This document shows positions 12,144-22,962 of a stretch of 64,000 nt of DNA, one piece after another. The translations under genes and the position numbers were made by a program. Each line of letters opens with the position of its first letter. Position 1 is the first letter of the stretch. The notes under the pieces are model-generated. The model saw only the letters and a list, made by a program, of their open reading frames with translations, did not search any database and had not been told where the DNA came from. Source of the DNA: Tolypocladium sp. Sup5 PDA-1 (lineage: Eukaryota > Ascomycota > Sordariomycetes > Hypocreales > Ophiocordycipitaceae); the NCBI GenBank assembly GCA_000750105.3, contig JPHH03000006.1, positions 186,001-250,000 on the forward strand. Direction: 5' to 3'.

Positions 12144-13400
12144 GGCTGCTGCCAGGCAGCACAGGCGATCTAGAGAGCGGTGGCGAGTTCACGCGGAACC
12201 GTGCGCATTGGGAGAAAATTCGAGCAATGCGTCAAGAGGCCGAGGGCTTGTTGGTCATGGCAAAGAAAGCCGTGAATAGGTATGAAATGAGTGTCGTGTT
12301 CCTGTCCGGGGAGGAGATTGGGAGACGTCTGTCCCATCCCTGTGACGTTGGGTCTTTTTCAATAAACGCGACCACGGTGCACGTAAAACGCGTTCAGCAG
12401 CCTGCAGCAGTACCCTTGGCGCGCGACGAGCCGCTCGAGGTGGGGCCCAGAGCCTATGTATGTACGAGTACCTTAGGTACAGTACGGATACCTCCGTAGA
12501 GGCCATTTATTAGCGGGCTGGGTGGCCCGTGCTCCACGTGTCGCGGAGGCTGGGAGTCCGCCATTCTTCCATCCAATCCCGAACTGTGCCCACTGAGTTG
12601 ACGGGAGCCATCCATTGGAACCCGTTGCCTGCCCCATCACTCTTCAGCGCTGTGCTGCGGTCGGCACTCGCCTGCAGCTCCACCAGCAGCAGGACGGGCG
12701 TCATCGTGATCCGACTCCATGGCTGGCACCTCAAGCACATTGCGTTGCTTGCAGATATCAACGCAAGCAAGCACTTGCCTTACGAAACCTTAGCCTATTA
12801 CTTGGGAGGCTCGTACGAGTAGCACTTGTGTTCGTATGTACCTATGCCGTGGGCCGGATCTCAGCGGCAGGATCTGTGTCACGCGGGGCTGTCAGGAGAT
12901 TGCGCCAACGAACTCAATGACCCGTGTACGGCCCGAAAAGCATCCATCGTTGCTGTGAACACCAACCGCATGCAGCATGTGCTCCAGAGAAATGCACGCA
13001 ATGCAAAGACCTCTCCAGCTGAGTGCTGGCTGAAGCAGCTGCAGTTCCATCCATCCCTTCCCACGTCGTTGCTTTTGTCTACCACGAGCGCCTGCCCCTC
13101 CATCTTTAATAGTGGAGGCCACCACCTCCATCCACAGTGCCAGACTCCAGGTCCCGCGCAACAAGCGACGAACATCAACCTCCCCCACGTCACGACTCGG
13201 GCCTGGGAAGCTAAATACAGCATATCCCCTTGCCTACTCACCTTCATCCACTCGTAGGCAAAGCTGGCGAGGCTCCGTTTTGGCTCTGCTCACCCCGTAC
13301 TATCCGCCTTGCCCTAGGAGCTGCCGTGGGTTCTGGGGGCCGCTCGGCAGGCATCTTCGCGCATACAACTCCCGTTGCCATATCTGCAGACCACTCCACC
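12144..13400. other. Divergent promoter region between rif1 and ric8
   Basis: About 1.26 kb that must hold promoters for both neighbours. It contains a compact cluster of GTAC-rich half-sites at 12460-12501. No credible gene is present. Confidence 0.55.
12460..12501. repeat. GTAC-rich palindromic motif cluster
   Basis: Reads tgtacgagtaccttaggtac followed by agtacggatacctccgtag. Several interleaved inverted GTAC and CGGA/TCCG half-sites lie in 42 bases, upstream of the rif1 start. Confidence 0.6.
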
Positions 13401-15042
13401 ATGACGACGTCGGCAGTGGGAACGGCCTCTGGGCCAGGTCAGCATTACACGAGAACATCGAGCAATTCGCCCGCTGACCAATCCCAGCCAAGCTCAAAGC
13501 CGTAGCAGACCTCGTCAACAAGCTCACTGAGGACCTCGATAAGATAACCCTTCTCCCACAAGGTTCGTCGCCAATCATTTTCCTGTCGTTTAAGAGAGCG
13601 AACCGGTAAACTGACAAGCAATCCAGCCCGCCACGAAGCCTTGGAGCAGCTCAAGCTCTACGGCAGAGACCCCACGGATGCAGACCCAATCTTCACCAAA
13701 GCGGTCAGTCGTCCCTCTTGGCTTCTCTTCTCTTCTCTTCGAGGACTGACGATCTGTTAGGGCATATCCATGCTTCTTCGACATGCGTTTTACAGCCCCT
13801 CGACTGAAACAGCCCGAGCCGCGCTTAGAGTCCTAGCAAATGCCATGCTGCTTAAGCCCGAAACGCGTCAGATGTTCGTCGACGAGGGGTTTGCAACGAG
13901 AGCATGCAGCGAACTCAAGATGGACAGCTGGGACAACGAATTCCTCGTTTCCCGCATCATCTTCCTGTCTACATATGGCACCGACGTCGATCTGTTGGAC
14001 CTCATTGAGAAGCACCGACTCGCCGACCACATTGTTGAGAATTTACACCGGCATGTCAGGGTCATGTCTAGCAAGGCAAAAGCCAAGGCCGAGCCCATGG
14101 AAGAGATGGCAATGGGAGAGACATTGAAGCTCATGTTTAATGTCACTCACTTTTGCAAGGAGAAAGTCTCGTCCTTTACCCCCGCCGTCCCTCATGTCGT
14201 TGCGCTGCTTTGGAAGAACGATATCCCAGGCTCGAAACCCCTTGACGCCCCGTTCGGGCCACTTGTCAACGCTCTCCTTAACCTCGATATGACAGCCGAC
14301 AAAAGCCGGTCTGCTCTGTATCCCAAGAGTGAGCCTAGCAGGGTCTCATTGAAGCTGGTGGAGCTCCTTGGTCAATCGATGAAGGCGTACGGCGACAGCG
14401 AGCTGGAAACCGTTGTGACACCACTTGTCAGCCTAGTTGGGGGGATTTATGAGAATGCGCCAGAAGCGGTGCGGCAAACTTTGCGAGATTCACTGCTCCC
14501 CACTGCCGAGGATCGACAGGGTGTCCTGGGACGTGGAGAGACGCTGTCGGCCAGCCTGCTCAAGAATTCGACGAACCCAATGGCCCCAGCTTTAAGGGAC
14601 GCCATATCTCACCTTCTCTTCGACTTGTCGGATAAGGACGCCTCAAAGTTCGTCGAGAATGTCGGATACGGGTTTGCGTCGGGCTTCCTTTTCCAGAACA
14701 ACGTCCCGATTCCCGCCTCTGCGTCTGAAGCATTCAGCACGGGCGACGCTACCGGCGGACGAAAGCCTGTCAACCCTATTACCGGGCAATTCCTTGACAA
14801 GGAAACGCTCGCAGAGGGGCCAGAAATGAGTCAGGAGGAAAAGGAACGAGAGGCTGAGCGGTTATATGTGCTCTTCGAAAGGTGCGCAGATATAGACTCC
14901 TTCTGCTGGAGAATGACGATGCTAACATGACCTCAGGCTAAAGGCGAACGGCCTCATTAACGTGGAGAACCCGGTAGAAACGGCAATTCAAGAGGGCAGG
15001 TTTCGAGAATTAGACGACGACGAGGTCGAGGAGATTGATTGA
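13401..15042 (+). CDS. ric8: Ric-8 / synembryn, G-alpha chaperone and GEF
   Basis: Acts on heterotrimeric G-protein alpha subunits as exchange factor and folding chaperone in the cytosol. Five exons are predicted: 13401-13437, 13488-13562, 13627-13703, 13761-14881 and 14937-15042, giving 471 aa, with all phases consistent. The short first exon encodes MTTSAVGTASGP, followed by AKLKAVADLVNKLTEDL. Family blocks seen are LLRHAFYSPSTETARAALRVLANAM, FNVTHFCKEKV, PLVNALLNL and NPITGQFLDKET. The fold is an armadillo-like helical repeat. The acidic end ELDDDEVEEID is typical. Divergent from rif1. The identity is strong; the small 5' exons are the least certain part. Confidence 0.9.
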
Positions 15043-15840
15043 ACCGGGCCGGCGTCGCATCGCGCGGCAATAGAGGTGTCGCCGAGGGCGTAACCTCAAC
15101 GGGGTACATAGGGGCTTGGGTCGAGGAGCCAGATGGCATGCTGAGGAGCCGGTGCGCCACACGATGACGGAAGTTGCGTGTGCAGGAGTCGAGTTGGATA
15201 ATACCGGCGACTCTGGCATGATTACCCTGTTTGTAGAGTCATACTTGCGCCGTCTATGGTTTCAGCCGGCGCGAAGCGAAGCAGGAGGATGGAGGCTGCT
15301 GAGGATGGGGAGTCGCATCGACCCATCGACCAAATGCCTGTGAAGAGGGTCAACAAACGGAAATATAAAGCAAAGTTCGGCCGCAACCTGTCAAATACAT
15401 CTGATGCTCGGATTTTGCGTTCCATTCTTCCATGTACGTGCACGTGAGTCCGGGTCTCACTGTCGACAGTGGCCTGCTGGTTGAGTGTTTCCGTGAAGTC
15501 CTTCCTGACCGCTTCCACAACTATGCCCGGGCAAGTCGTGTCTCCTGCCGTGTGATTCAGTACCTAAGGTATTCGCCAAGGGTGGGACACGGGGCTATTT
15601 CACCCTTGACCTACCGCCCTTTTCGCAGCCTCTTTCGTCTACGTTGACTTTCATCGACTAGGGCTACGCTCTTCGAGCGCTTCGAGCCCCTCTGCAGCCC
15701 TTTGACTCTTCTTAACTAACTTCTTCCTCCTCTTCCCGAAGCGCAACACTCCTTCCGTCGTATTGAATCGCTTCCTCCCACTCTCTTATCTTTCGTGCGA
15801 ACTCTGACCTCAACACGCGCGCCCCCACACCGCCGACGTT
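15043..15840. other. Intergenic region between ric8 and the chromodomain gene
   Basis: About 0.8 kb. The last 150 bases are pyrimidine-rich, as is common just upstream of fungal start codons. No supported gene. Confidence 0.5.
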
Positions 15841-16588
15841 ATGCCACGGCGCGTGCGCGGGCAGCCGCTGCCGAACATGCCGCCAACCAACAAAATATCC
15901 GTCTTCATCGGTCGCGAGACCAGGGTGAATCGTGACGAGGTTGAGAGGTGAGTCTCTGGCGTTTCTCTTTCCTTCTCATCCAGCGAGGCTCGAGACTGAC
16001 TGGGCACACCGCAGCATCCGTCCCAGTATCGAGCGTAGCCGGGGCTCGCCTGAGGACCTGCCCCTTGTGACTTCGGACATCGTACGCAGCGACTCTGTTG
16101 TAAACGACGAGGCAGATCGCTCTTCCGAGTCAATCGGCAGCGAGGGAACGCTGAGCGTCTCTTCACGGGCCAGCCAGTCCAAGGAGCAGGAGCCGCGGGC
16201 ATCCAGGCCTGGTCACACCGGGCACAAGGACACTCGGGCGACGTTCCCACGCCGTTCTGCCAGGATCCGAACTACCACCACCACCACCACCACCACCACC
16301 ACCACCACCACCACCACCACCACCACCACAAAGCCAGCACCTAAGACCGCGATGAACAAGCCCAAGAAGCAGGCGGCCAAGAAGCCAATGTCAACCCCCA
16401 GCCGCGACGCCAGTGGTGAGTGGGAGATTGACAAGATTGTCGACTCTCGAATCGAAGAGGACACCCTGAAGCACTTTTACCTGGTCAAGTGGAAGGGGTT
16501 TGCGTCCAAGGACAATACGTGGGAGCCAAAGAGGAATTTGGCGCACTGCTGGAAGGCCATCGAGGCCTACGAGAAGAGGGCGAAGTAG
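15841..16588 (+). CDS. Chromodomain protein with a poly-threonine tract
   Basis: Two exons, 15841-15947 and 16015-16588, with GTGAGT donor and GCAG acceptor, give 226 aa. The N-terminal 130 residues are basic and Ser-rich. About 20 consecutive Thr follow, encoded by a pure ACC microsatellite, and then a Lys/Pro-rich linker (PKKQAAKKP). The C-terminus is a chromodomain: WEIDKIVDSRIEED, then FYLVKWKGFASKDNTWEP and CWKAIEAYEKR. The aromatic cage positions (first Trp/Tyr of the motif, WKG and NTWEP) look intact, so methyl-lysine reading is plausible. There is no second chromodomain or chromoshadow domain, which argues against canonical HP1. Targets unknown. Confidence 0.85.
16271..16329 (+). repeat. 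(ACC)n trinucleotide microsatellite within CDS
   Basis: About 20 near-perfect ACC units encode the poly-Thr tract of the chromodomain protein. The first unit is ACT and the last ACA; the rest are ACC, which points to recent slippage growth. Confidence 0.95.
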
Positions 16589-16952
16589 GAGAACCTCGAC
16601 TGGGTTCCTGGGCCCATTGCGTTGCGTATAGGGATGGTAGTGGGCCGAGATGTCTGTGAGATAGTCGTCCTCACATATAAGAAACATCCCTTTGGTCACA
16701 TGCCTCTCTAGTCCGTACAGCACGTGCAAAAGCTGCAATTTGTCGACACGAGCGAGTGTCATCTAAATGTCATTGCTCGAGCCTAAAGCTATCAGAGCAT
16801 AGTTGCTTAGGATGAAAAGACTCCAAGTTGGGATAAAAAGCCTCCCTCAGTAAAGTGATCGTACATCTCCTTGCGCATGGCCCGCCTTCCCACCACTGTA
16901 TGTACATGTGTCCTCCTCGTCAAGCGTCACCCACTCATACATCCATTACTTC
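16589..16952. other. Convergent 3' flanks
   Basis: Tail-to-tail spacer between the rightward chromodomain gene and the leftward DUF1772 gene. It should hold both polyadenylation regions. No gene seen. Confidence 0.5.
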
Positions 16953-17505
16953 TCACAGCGACGCATTTGCGAGGAACGCCCTCGCCCCCAGGATCGTGCC
17001 CGCGAAAGGCAGCAGACCCCGCGTAAAGTTCAGAACCCCCCAGGTATTTATCGCACTGGCCACCGGCGGGTCGGTGCCCTTGACGCCATCTTTGGCCGCC
17101 TTGTGCAGCTTGTTGTTTGTGCTCTTCATGACGATGAGCGTAAACGGCACAATGGAAGCGACGCATGCGGCCGCCGCAGCGAAGCCCTCCCAGCGGCCGC
17201 CTCGGCTGTAGGTGTCGTACGCAGCGTAGAGGTACGACACCGTGACGACGGACCCGATCTTGGGCACGAAGCCGGCGCCGCGGGCGTACAGCTCGGCCCA
17301 GACCGCAGCGCTCGCCTCGGGTACGGCCTTGACCGCGGGCAGGGAGATGATGGAGATGGTGCTGATTGTGCCTGCGAAGCAGAGCTGTGAGTTTGGCGTT
17401 TCACGGCATGAGGGCTCCGTGGATGGGTTGTGGCTTACCTGAGGTCCATGCCGATCCGAGGATGCCGGTGGCGACGGCGATGAATGAAAGCCCCGAGTAC
17501 TCCAT
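16953..17505 (-). CDS. DUF1772 (anthrone oxygenase-like) membrane protein
   Basis: Exons 17439-17505 and 16953-17371 give 161 aa. The protein has four hydrophobic segments: MEYSGLSFIAVATGILGSAW, then TISTISIISLPAV, VSYLYAAYDTYSR followed by AAAACVASIVPFTLIVM, and a C-terminal GLLPFAGTILGARA. The NNKLHKAA segment after helix 3 is typical of DUF1772. Some members are anthrone oxygenases in polyketide pathways, while many stand alone with unknown roles. No polyketide synthase or other pathway gene lies nearby here, so a biosynthetic role is not supported by context. Confidence 0.8.
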
Positions 17506-17925
17506 CTTGGCGTTTGCAGATGTGGTTGACTGATACTTGTCGATGGTGACGTTAGGCTAATGAGGACTGAGGAATAATTATCGCCCGAGGCTCCTGAGCT
17601 CTGGGATACTACATGGCCGAGGGCCAAGAATCATCATCATCACCCGGGACGTGAGTTATGTAGTCCGTGGGCGCGAAACCTATTAGTGTGGAGGGCCAGC
17701 GCGCCACCGTGAGTCTATCCAAAGCGCCGTGCACTTTTGTTTCGGGACGCTTCAAGCATGCACTGTATGGGTTTGTACCTACTATGGAGGTGCTCCGTAG
17801 TCTCTGACAGTCGGAGCTCCGGCCAACCTCTACGAAGCACGCGACCCGCATCGCCACGTTTGCCTCATGCGCGCGTGTAAGCAATCAACGGCTGTAGATA
17901 CACCGGCACCTCTTCCCCGTCGGCC
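17506..17925. other. Intergenic region between DUF1772 and GNAT genes
   Basis: About 420 bases between two leftward genes. It holds the DUF1772 promoter and the GNAT 3' end. No gene seen. Confidence 0.5.
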
Positions 17926-18609
17926 TCAACAGGCCGTGGCCGGCCTTCGGCCCACAAAGCCGTACAGGACGGCCGTCTGCGTGGGATCGCGAAGGTCCGC
18001 CTCCTCCCAGACCTTGACGAGCTGCAGCTTGCACTTGGAGAGCACGTTCTGGCTGCCCCGGTTCGAGTCCAGCGTCACCGCCACGATGCACTCCCTCGCC
18101 GGGCCGTCCTCTGCCGCACGCTCGACCGTGCTCTGTTCCACCTTGAGCTCGACCTCTGCCCGTGGCAGCGCCCACCACGCCTCGAGGAACCCGTTGACGA
18201 ACTCGGTTGCGTAGCCCTTGCCCCAAAACTCCTTGCGGAACATGTACCCGATGACCGGCCAGCCAAACTCGCCGTCCACCATGTGGCTGCCGCCGGTGCC
18301 AATCATCTCACCCGTCGAGGCGAGGCAGATGATGAACTCGTACTTGGCGTCGCCCTTGGGTGCTAGCCGCTTGACGAACCGCTCGCGTGACCACTCCAGG
18401 TCCTTGTCCGGCGTGCCCTGCGACGTCCACTTCATCACCTCGGGCTGCAGCCGGAGCGCGTGCCACCCCTCGAGGTCGCTCTCCAGCGTCCGCCGCAGGA
18501 CGAGCCGCTCTGTCCTGATGTCGGGCCGGCTGTCCAGCAGAGGGTACGGCGCAGCCGGGAGGGTCGTCTTGACCGTGGCCCATGCCAGCGGCGACGGCGC
18601 AAGCATCAT
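17926..18609 (-). CDS. GNAT-family N-acetyltransferase (RimJ/RimL type)
   Basis: A single-exon gene of 227 aa. IRTERLVLRRTLESDLEGWHALR is the opening strand and helix of Acetyltransf_3 proteins. The acetyl-CoA loop is carried by YMFRKEFWGKGYATE, with the R/Q-x-x-G-x-G/A core as KEFWGKGYA, followed by a SKCKLQLVKVW helix near the C-terminus. Probably acetylates an amino group on a small molecule or protein N-terminus in the cytosol; the substrate cannot be deduced. Start: the first of two adjacent ATGs (MMLAPSPLAW). The frame stays open upstream through a 42-bp tandem duplication, but that part has no family similarity. Confidence 0.82.
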   Translation of the reverse strand: MMLAPSPLAWATVKTTLPAAPYPLLDSRPDIRTERLVLRRTLESDLEGWHALRLQPEVMKWTSQGTPDKDLEWSRERFVKRLAPKGDAKYEFIICLASTGEMIGTGGSHMVDGEFGWPVIGYMFRKEFWGKGYATEFVNGFLEAWWALPRAEVELKVEQSTVERAAEDGPARECIVAVTLDSNRGSQNVLSKCKLQLVKVWEEADLRDPTQTAVLYGFVGRRPATAC

Positions 18610-19571
18610 GGCGGAGGGGGCGTGTTGTTGGTGGTCGTCGTATATGTTGGCCGGATGACAGTGCGCGTGCTGCTTATAGTGAGGCTGTAATGACCGCACT
18701 GCTCGATTGGAGAACTTATAGTGAGGCTGTAATGACCGCACTGCTCGATTGGAGAACGTGTCCGCTGGTGGTGCTTTTGAGTCTGTTATATGCCGTGAGA
18801 ACTTGCTGCGCTGTATCTCCGTTATCGACTCACCTTGAAACAGCAGCTATGTTGATAAGTTGAGTGAGTCACAACCACCGACTCGTGCTCATGTGATGTG
18901 GGTAAAGTCGAGGGTACAGTACACGGCGCGCTTCCTCTCTTGTCAGCCGGACATATTCGTCCCGGCACTAACATTTACAAGGTAAGTACTTTGCTCAGGG
19001 CCCAGCACCGTGCCCGACACGAGGTCTCGTTACAGACTAATCGGCAGTTGCCAGTGTTGCAAATGCCATACACTCATCACCATAATACCTCTGATTCCGC
19101 ATCTCTCAGCTCCTGTCAATGTGTAAAGCACGTAAACGCTATGCTGTCAAGCAACGTCCCCTGGTCGTCTATGGGGCCTATGGTTGGCACTGCCACGAAC
19201 CAGACTTGCTGAGGCATTTCGGTTCGTAATGACCGCGGATGCACTCAAAATTAAAACTAGAACCGCAGCTGCTGAACCGTCGGCCCATCTTTGTGCTCAA
19301 GACGCAGGTTGCTCCCAATGTTGACTGGTCAGCTCGCAGGGCAGTGGCTTGCGCAAGTTGTCTCACGGAGTGTCGTCCAAAGACTGTGGACACGGACCAG
19401 TATATACTCAATCGCACGCAACATTCACGTGACGCTGCCTCATCCCCAATTGCTCAAGAGTTTTGGTTCATTCGCTGCCCGTTTTGTCGGGCAAATGCAG
19501 TTGATATTTCCATGACCCGTAGTTAACACCCGCAGAACCCTGCCCAACCGTCCTCGAAACCAATAACACAT
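18610..19571. other. Intergenic region between GNAT and eL20 genes
   Basis: Nearly 1 kb. It holds a 42-bp tandem duplication in the GNAT upstream region and the eL20 3' flank. No supported gene. Confidence 0.5.
18673..18756. repeat. Two exact tandem copies of a 42-bp unit
   Basis: The unit starting cttatagtgaggctgtaatg occurs at 18673-18714 and again at 18715-18756 without a mismatch. It lies 60-150 bases upstream of the GNAT start, in its likely promoter or leader. Confidence 0.95.
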
Positions 19572-20584
19572 CTAAGCGAAGGTGGATGGTCGCTGCGCGC
19601 TGAACAGCTTCGTGGTGGCAGCCTTGGTGACACGGTGGGGGAGAGGGAAGCTCAGGTTCTTGGTGACGAGCTGCTTGATGTAGGGGCGCTTGATATCATC
19701 GGTCTTCTCGAGCTCAACAACACGGAGGACCTATTTGCTCTTGTCAGTTCATTTCTCTTATCCAATCGCAGATGCCATCTTGCACGTACGTGGATCGACC
19801 TGAAGCGGGCGCGGTGGCGGGCGGCCATGTCGGCGTACAGAGCCTCAACGGCATCAGTGCGCGACATCTCACGGTACTCCTTGTACATGTTGTGGGTGCC
19901 GGAGCGCGAGTCGTATCGGAGCCAGACGCCGAAGTTCTTGACCTTCTGGGGGTGCTTCTCGTGTTGCTGCGTGAAATGTGAGCTTGGACCATCATCCGAC
20001 GAGTTGTACCAGGTAATCCATACCGCCTTGACGCTGACGATCTCACCGGTGGCCTTCTTGACCTTCCGCAGACCGCGCAAGAAGTACCAGAAACGGGACT
20101 TGGCGACCGTCGTGTTGGGAGCGAAGATGGTCATGCGGTACATGTCCGGGGTCGGGTTGGCCTCGGTGGGCAGATGGCGCCCAATGACCTCATATTCCTG
20201 AAGACGACCTGTTGACAGTCAGTACCCAGCATCATAAGCAAAAGACAGTATTCAGGTTCGACGCCGTCCGTTGGTGGAGTTGTTCATTGTCGCAGCTTCG
20301 CTTCCAGTCGTATGGGCAAAAGCCTTGTCGCACACGCAGATCTACGTGAACCGTCATCCAGCCGGCCAGTTCCTCCCATCTCCATCCGAGAGCCGCGACG
20401 ACAATTCGAACGTCTCATTCCTAGGCGATCTCCCCGCGGCATTTGTCGTCCTTTGGATTCGAATTCGTTTGCATCGAGTTTCGCGACATGTCGATCCCGT
20501 GGTAAATGGTCGGGCTCGTTCCTCCATAACGGCGAGTACGTCGAACCCAAAAACAGTGCATGATGAGGAAAATTGCTTACCCAT
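19572..20584 (-). CDS. rpl20: 60S ribosomal protein eL20 (L18a family)
   Basis: Structural protein of the large cytosolic ribosomal subunit, 174 aa. Exons are 20581-20584 (ATG plus one base), 20024-20208, 19790-19966 and 19572-19730. The long 372-bp first intron is common in ribosomal protein genes. Blocks seen are LQEYEVIGRHLPTE, MYRMTIFAPNTTVAKSRFWY, KVKNFGVWLRYDSRSGTHN, the nearly invariant MAARHRARFRSIH, and LPHRV near the C-terminus. Removing intron 2 restores the usual spacing between GEIVSVKA and HEKHPQKVKNFG. A further intron in the 5' leader is likely. Divergent from csn12. Confidence 0.95.
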
Positions 20585-21130
20585 CTGTATCTGATGTCAG
20601 TAACCTGGTAGATTGATGAGGTGTATCCGACTTACGGTGACGGTGGTCAATGTCTTCGACTTTGGCGAAATTTGTAGATTGTCAAGTTGGAATGGCACAG
20701 CGATAATTTTTGTGTGCGGAGGTGGGGAGGGCTGAAAGGTTCACTGGCTGCAGGGCTTTGACCCCAGCAGCGATTGGCTGAATTGAAAGGGAGCGGCCCC
20801 ACGGCTTCAATTCAGAAATCACGTGCGCCATCACGTTGTGACTTGCAGGGTTTCGCTGTCGCGCCCGGAGCTAGCGCCAAAATCAGCAGCGCCGGTTCGG
20901 TACTTGGGTACGTACCTTCTCTGTGAAGGAGCTCACCCATCAACAGTCATCATCAAGCGGAGCTCAACAACCTGACGTATCAACGCCGAGTTTCAACCCA
21001 AGGAAATCCAACTGCTCTGTCGATACCCCGTGCTTGAATCTCATTCGGCAAGCTGCCGTAGTCGACAGCTAGTCGGTGTCTAATTCTCTACAGACAGAAA
21101 GGCTCGGTGAGGCTGCGTCAGCTGGACACG
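20585..21130. other. Divergent promoter region between eL20 and csn12
   Basis: About 550 bases shared by the two genes, including the eL20 leader intron. No additional gene is visible. Confidence 0.5.
20591..20635 (-). other. Predicted 5'-leader intron of eL20
   Basis: A GTAAGT donor at 20635-20630 and an ACATCAG acceptor ending at 20591, with CTGAC just before it, define a 45-bp intron. It lies 6 bases upstream of the start codon. Confidence 0.55.
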
Positions 21131-22962
21131 ATGAATGAGCTGTTCGAGGAGTTTGCAAAGGCACACGCCGTGCAGAATGGCTACTTGCTTGCACAGACTC
21201 TTTCGCCTGCCCCACCGCCTGACGACCCTCACAGACTGAGGAAGATTTGGCAAAGCACCAACTCTCACAGTGTCAAAGGAGACATCAAACACTTCATCAA
21301 GACACAAACATCACATCGCATAAACTTGGACCATGACGAGGTGAATGGCTGGGTTGAGGTGTATACGGCATATTGGAATGCAATTGGCGAGATTCTTGCC
21401 GGTGAGAGTGGAAAGGTAAGATTTTACCCCCGAGAGCGCCCAAGCCCGAGTTCCCTAACAGAGATCCAGTCGTCGTGGACCAATGCGTATGAATCCTGGA
21501 GGGACCTTACGTCGATGCTCATCCGGGGATACAACAACTATGGCTTTGAAGCCTGGAGTATCCCGAGCCTGTATATGGTGGGCAAGTATCTCAGATTGTT
21601 CGCCATCAAGTCCGACGACGAACGCAGCCGCACCGCTACAGATCCCTCCGGTGGTGCCACCCTTATGCAGGACGACTTCGATCCAGACACTGAGAAGCAG
21701 GCACAGCTGAGAGACTGTGAGCAGCACTTGAAGCGCATATTTACGTTATGCTTGAACGACAGGTGAGCGAGGACTCCGGGGGAGACCTGAAGCAGCGCAC
21801 TGACATTGAAGACAGAGCTCCATTGGAAGAGTCACGAAAATGGGGCATCTACTTTGTCATCAACTTGCTGTTCAAGACATACTTCAAGTTGAACTCGGCG
21901 TCGCTGTCCAGGACAATTCTGAAGACCTTGTCTGTTTACAACGACAAGGGAGACATGCCGCCTCTGGAGAGCTTCCCGAAAGCCCAGAGGGTGACCTTCA
22001 AGTTCTACGAAGGTGTGCTGTTCTTTCTCGAAGAGAATTACGTCCAGGTATGTTTCAATACCGTTGGCGGATAGATGACCATGTTAACGTAGCCACATAG
22101 GCCGAGAAGCACCTTGTCGAGGCTTGGCAGCTTTGCCACAAAGACGCAACAGCAAACTTGGAGTATGTGTGACCAGCACAGGCGCAGGCTATCAAATGCT
22201 GACGTATGATAGACGCATTTTGGCATATCTTATCCCCTGTAAACTGCTCACTAGCCACGTCCTCCCGACGAAAACGCTGTTGGAGCCATTCCCTCGGCTA
22301 CAGGAGCTGTTCCTGCCGCTATCACAATGCATCCGACGAGGCGACTTGCGGGGGTTCGACGTTGCTCTACAAAAGGGCGAGGATGAGTTTGTCAAACGAC
22401 GCATCTACCTGACCCTGGAACGCGGCCGCGACATCGCCCTGAGAAACCTCCTGCGCAAAGTCTTCATGGCCGGAGGGTTCGAGGAACAAAAGGACGCGGA
22501 TGCGACTCCGGTGCGGCGGACGAGAGTGCCCGTGGCGGAATTCCGAGCCGCCATATGTATGGGGAGTGGCGGAGAGATGATTGATACGGACGAGGTTGAG
22601 TGCTTGATGGCCAACATGATCTACAAGGTGAGTGCTACGCTGCCCAACATCCATCTTCCGCGAAACAAGTACGGGTAGACGCTCGACATCTGCCTCTTAC
22701 TGCACTCAATCCTTTGCCCCTCTATTCTGTGTGGTCGTGTGGCCACGGCCACGCCACGATGCCTCCCTCGTCTACGCGCCTCACGTCTGCCTGAGGATCC
22801 CAGGCGTCCATTGCCCCACGCTACACACGAACCAACTCACAAACAGGAACATGAGTCACTAACGGATGCCATCCACAGGATCTCATGAAAGGGTACATTG
22901 CACGGGAGCGAGGCATCGTCGTGCTTTCCAAGAAGGGTGCCTTCCCCGGAACCGGAGTCTGA
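21131..22962 (+). CDS. csn12: PCI-domain protein Csn12 (COP9 signalosome-associated / TREX-2-like)
   Basis: Six exons, 21131-21415, 21470-21762, 21816-22047, 22101-22162, 22213-22627 and 22879-22962, give 456 aa with consistent phases. The N-terminus MNELFEEFAKAHAVQNGY and the end block KGYIARERGIVVLSKKGAFP are hallmark Csn12 segments. The PCI region covers roughly residues 200-430, including KWGIYFVINLLFKTYFKLN, RVTFKFYEGVLFFLEENY and RRILAYLIPCKLL. Csn12 is linked to the COP9 signalosome in yeast and, with its TREX-2-like fold, to mRNA processing and export. Intron 1 is 54 bp and in frame, so unspliced RNA would encode a protein 18 residues longer. The last intron (251 bp) is long for this locus. 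Confidence 0.9.

Noticed and set aside
11257..12279. 340-codon plus-strand ORF opposite rif1 exon 1
   Set aside because: Overlaps the conserved Rif1 N-terminal coding sequence and has no family features.
16953..17505. DUF1772 gene as part of a polyketide cluster
   Set aside because: No synthase, tailoring enzyme, transporter or regulator of a pathway lies within several kb.
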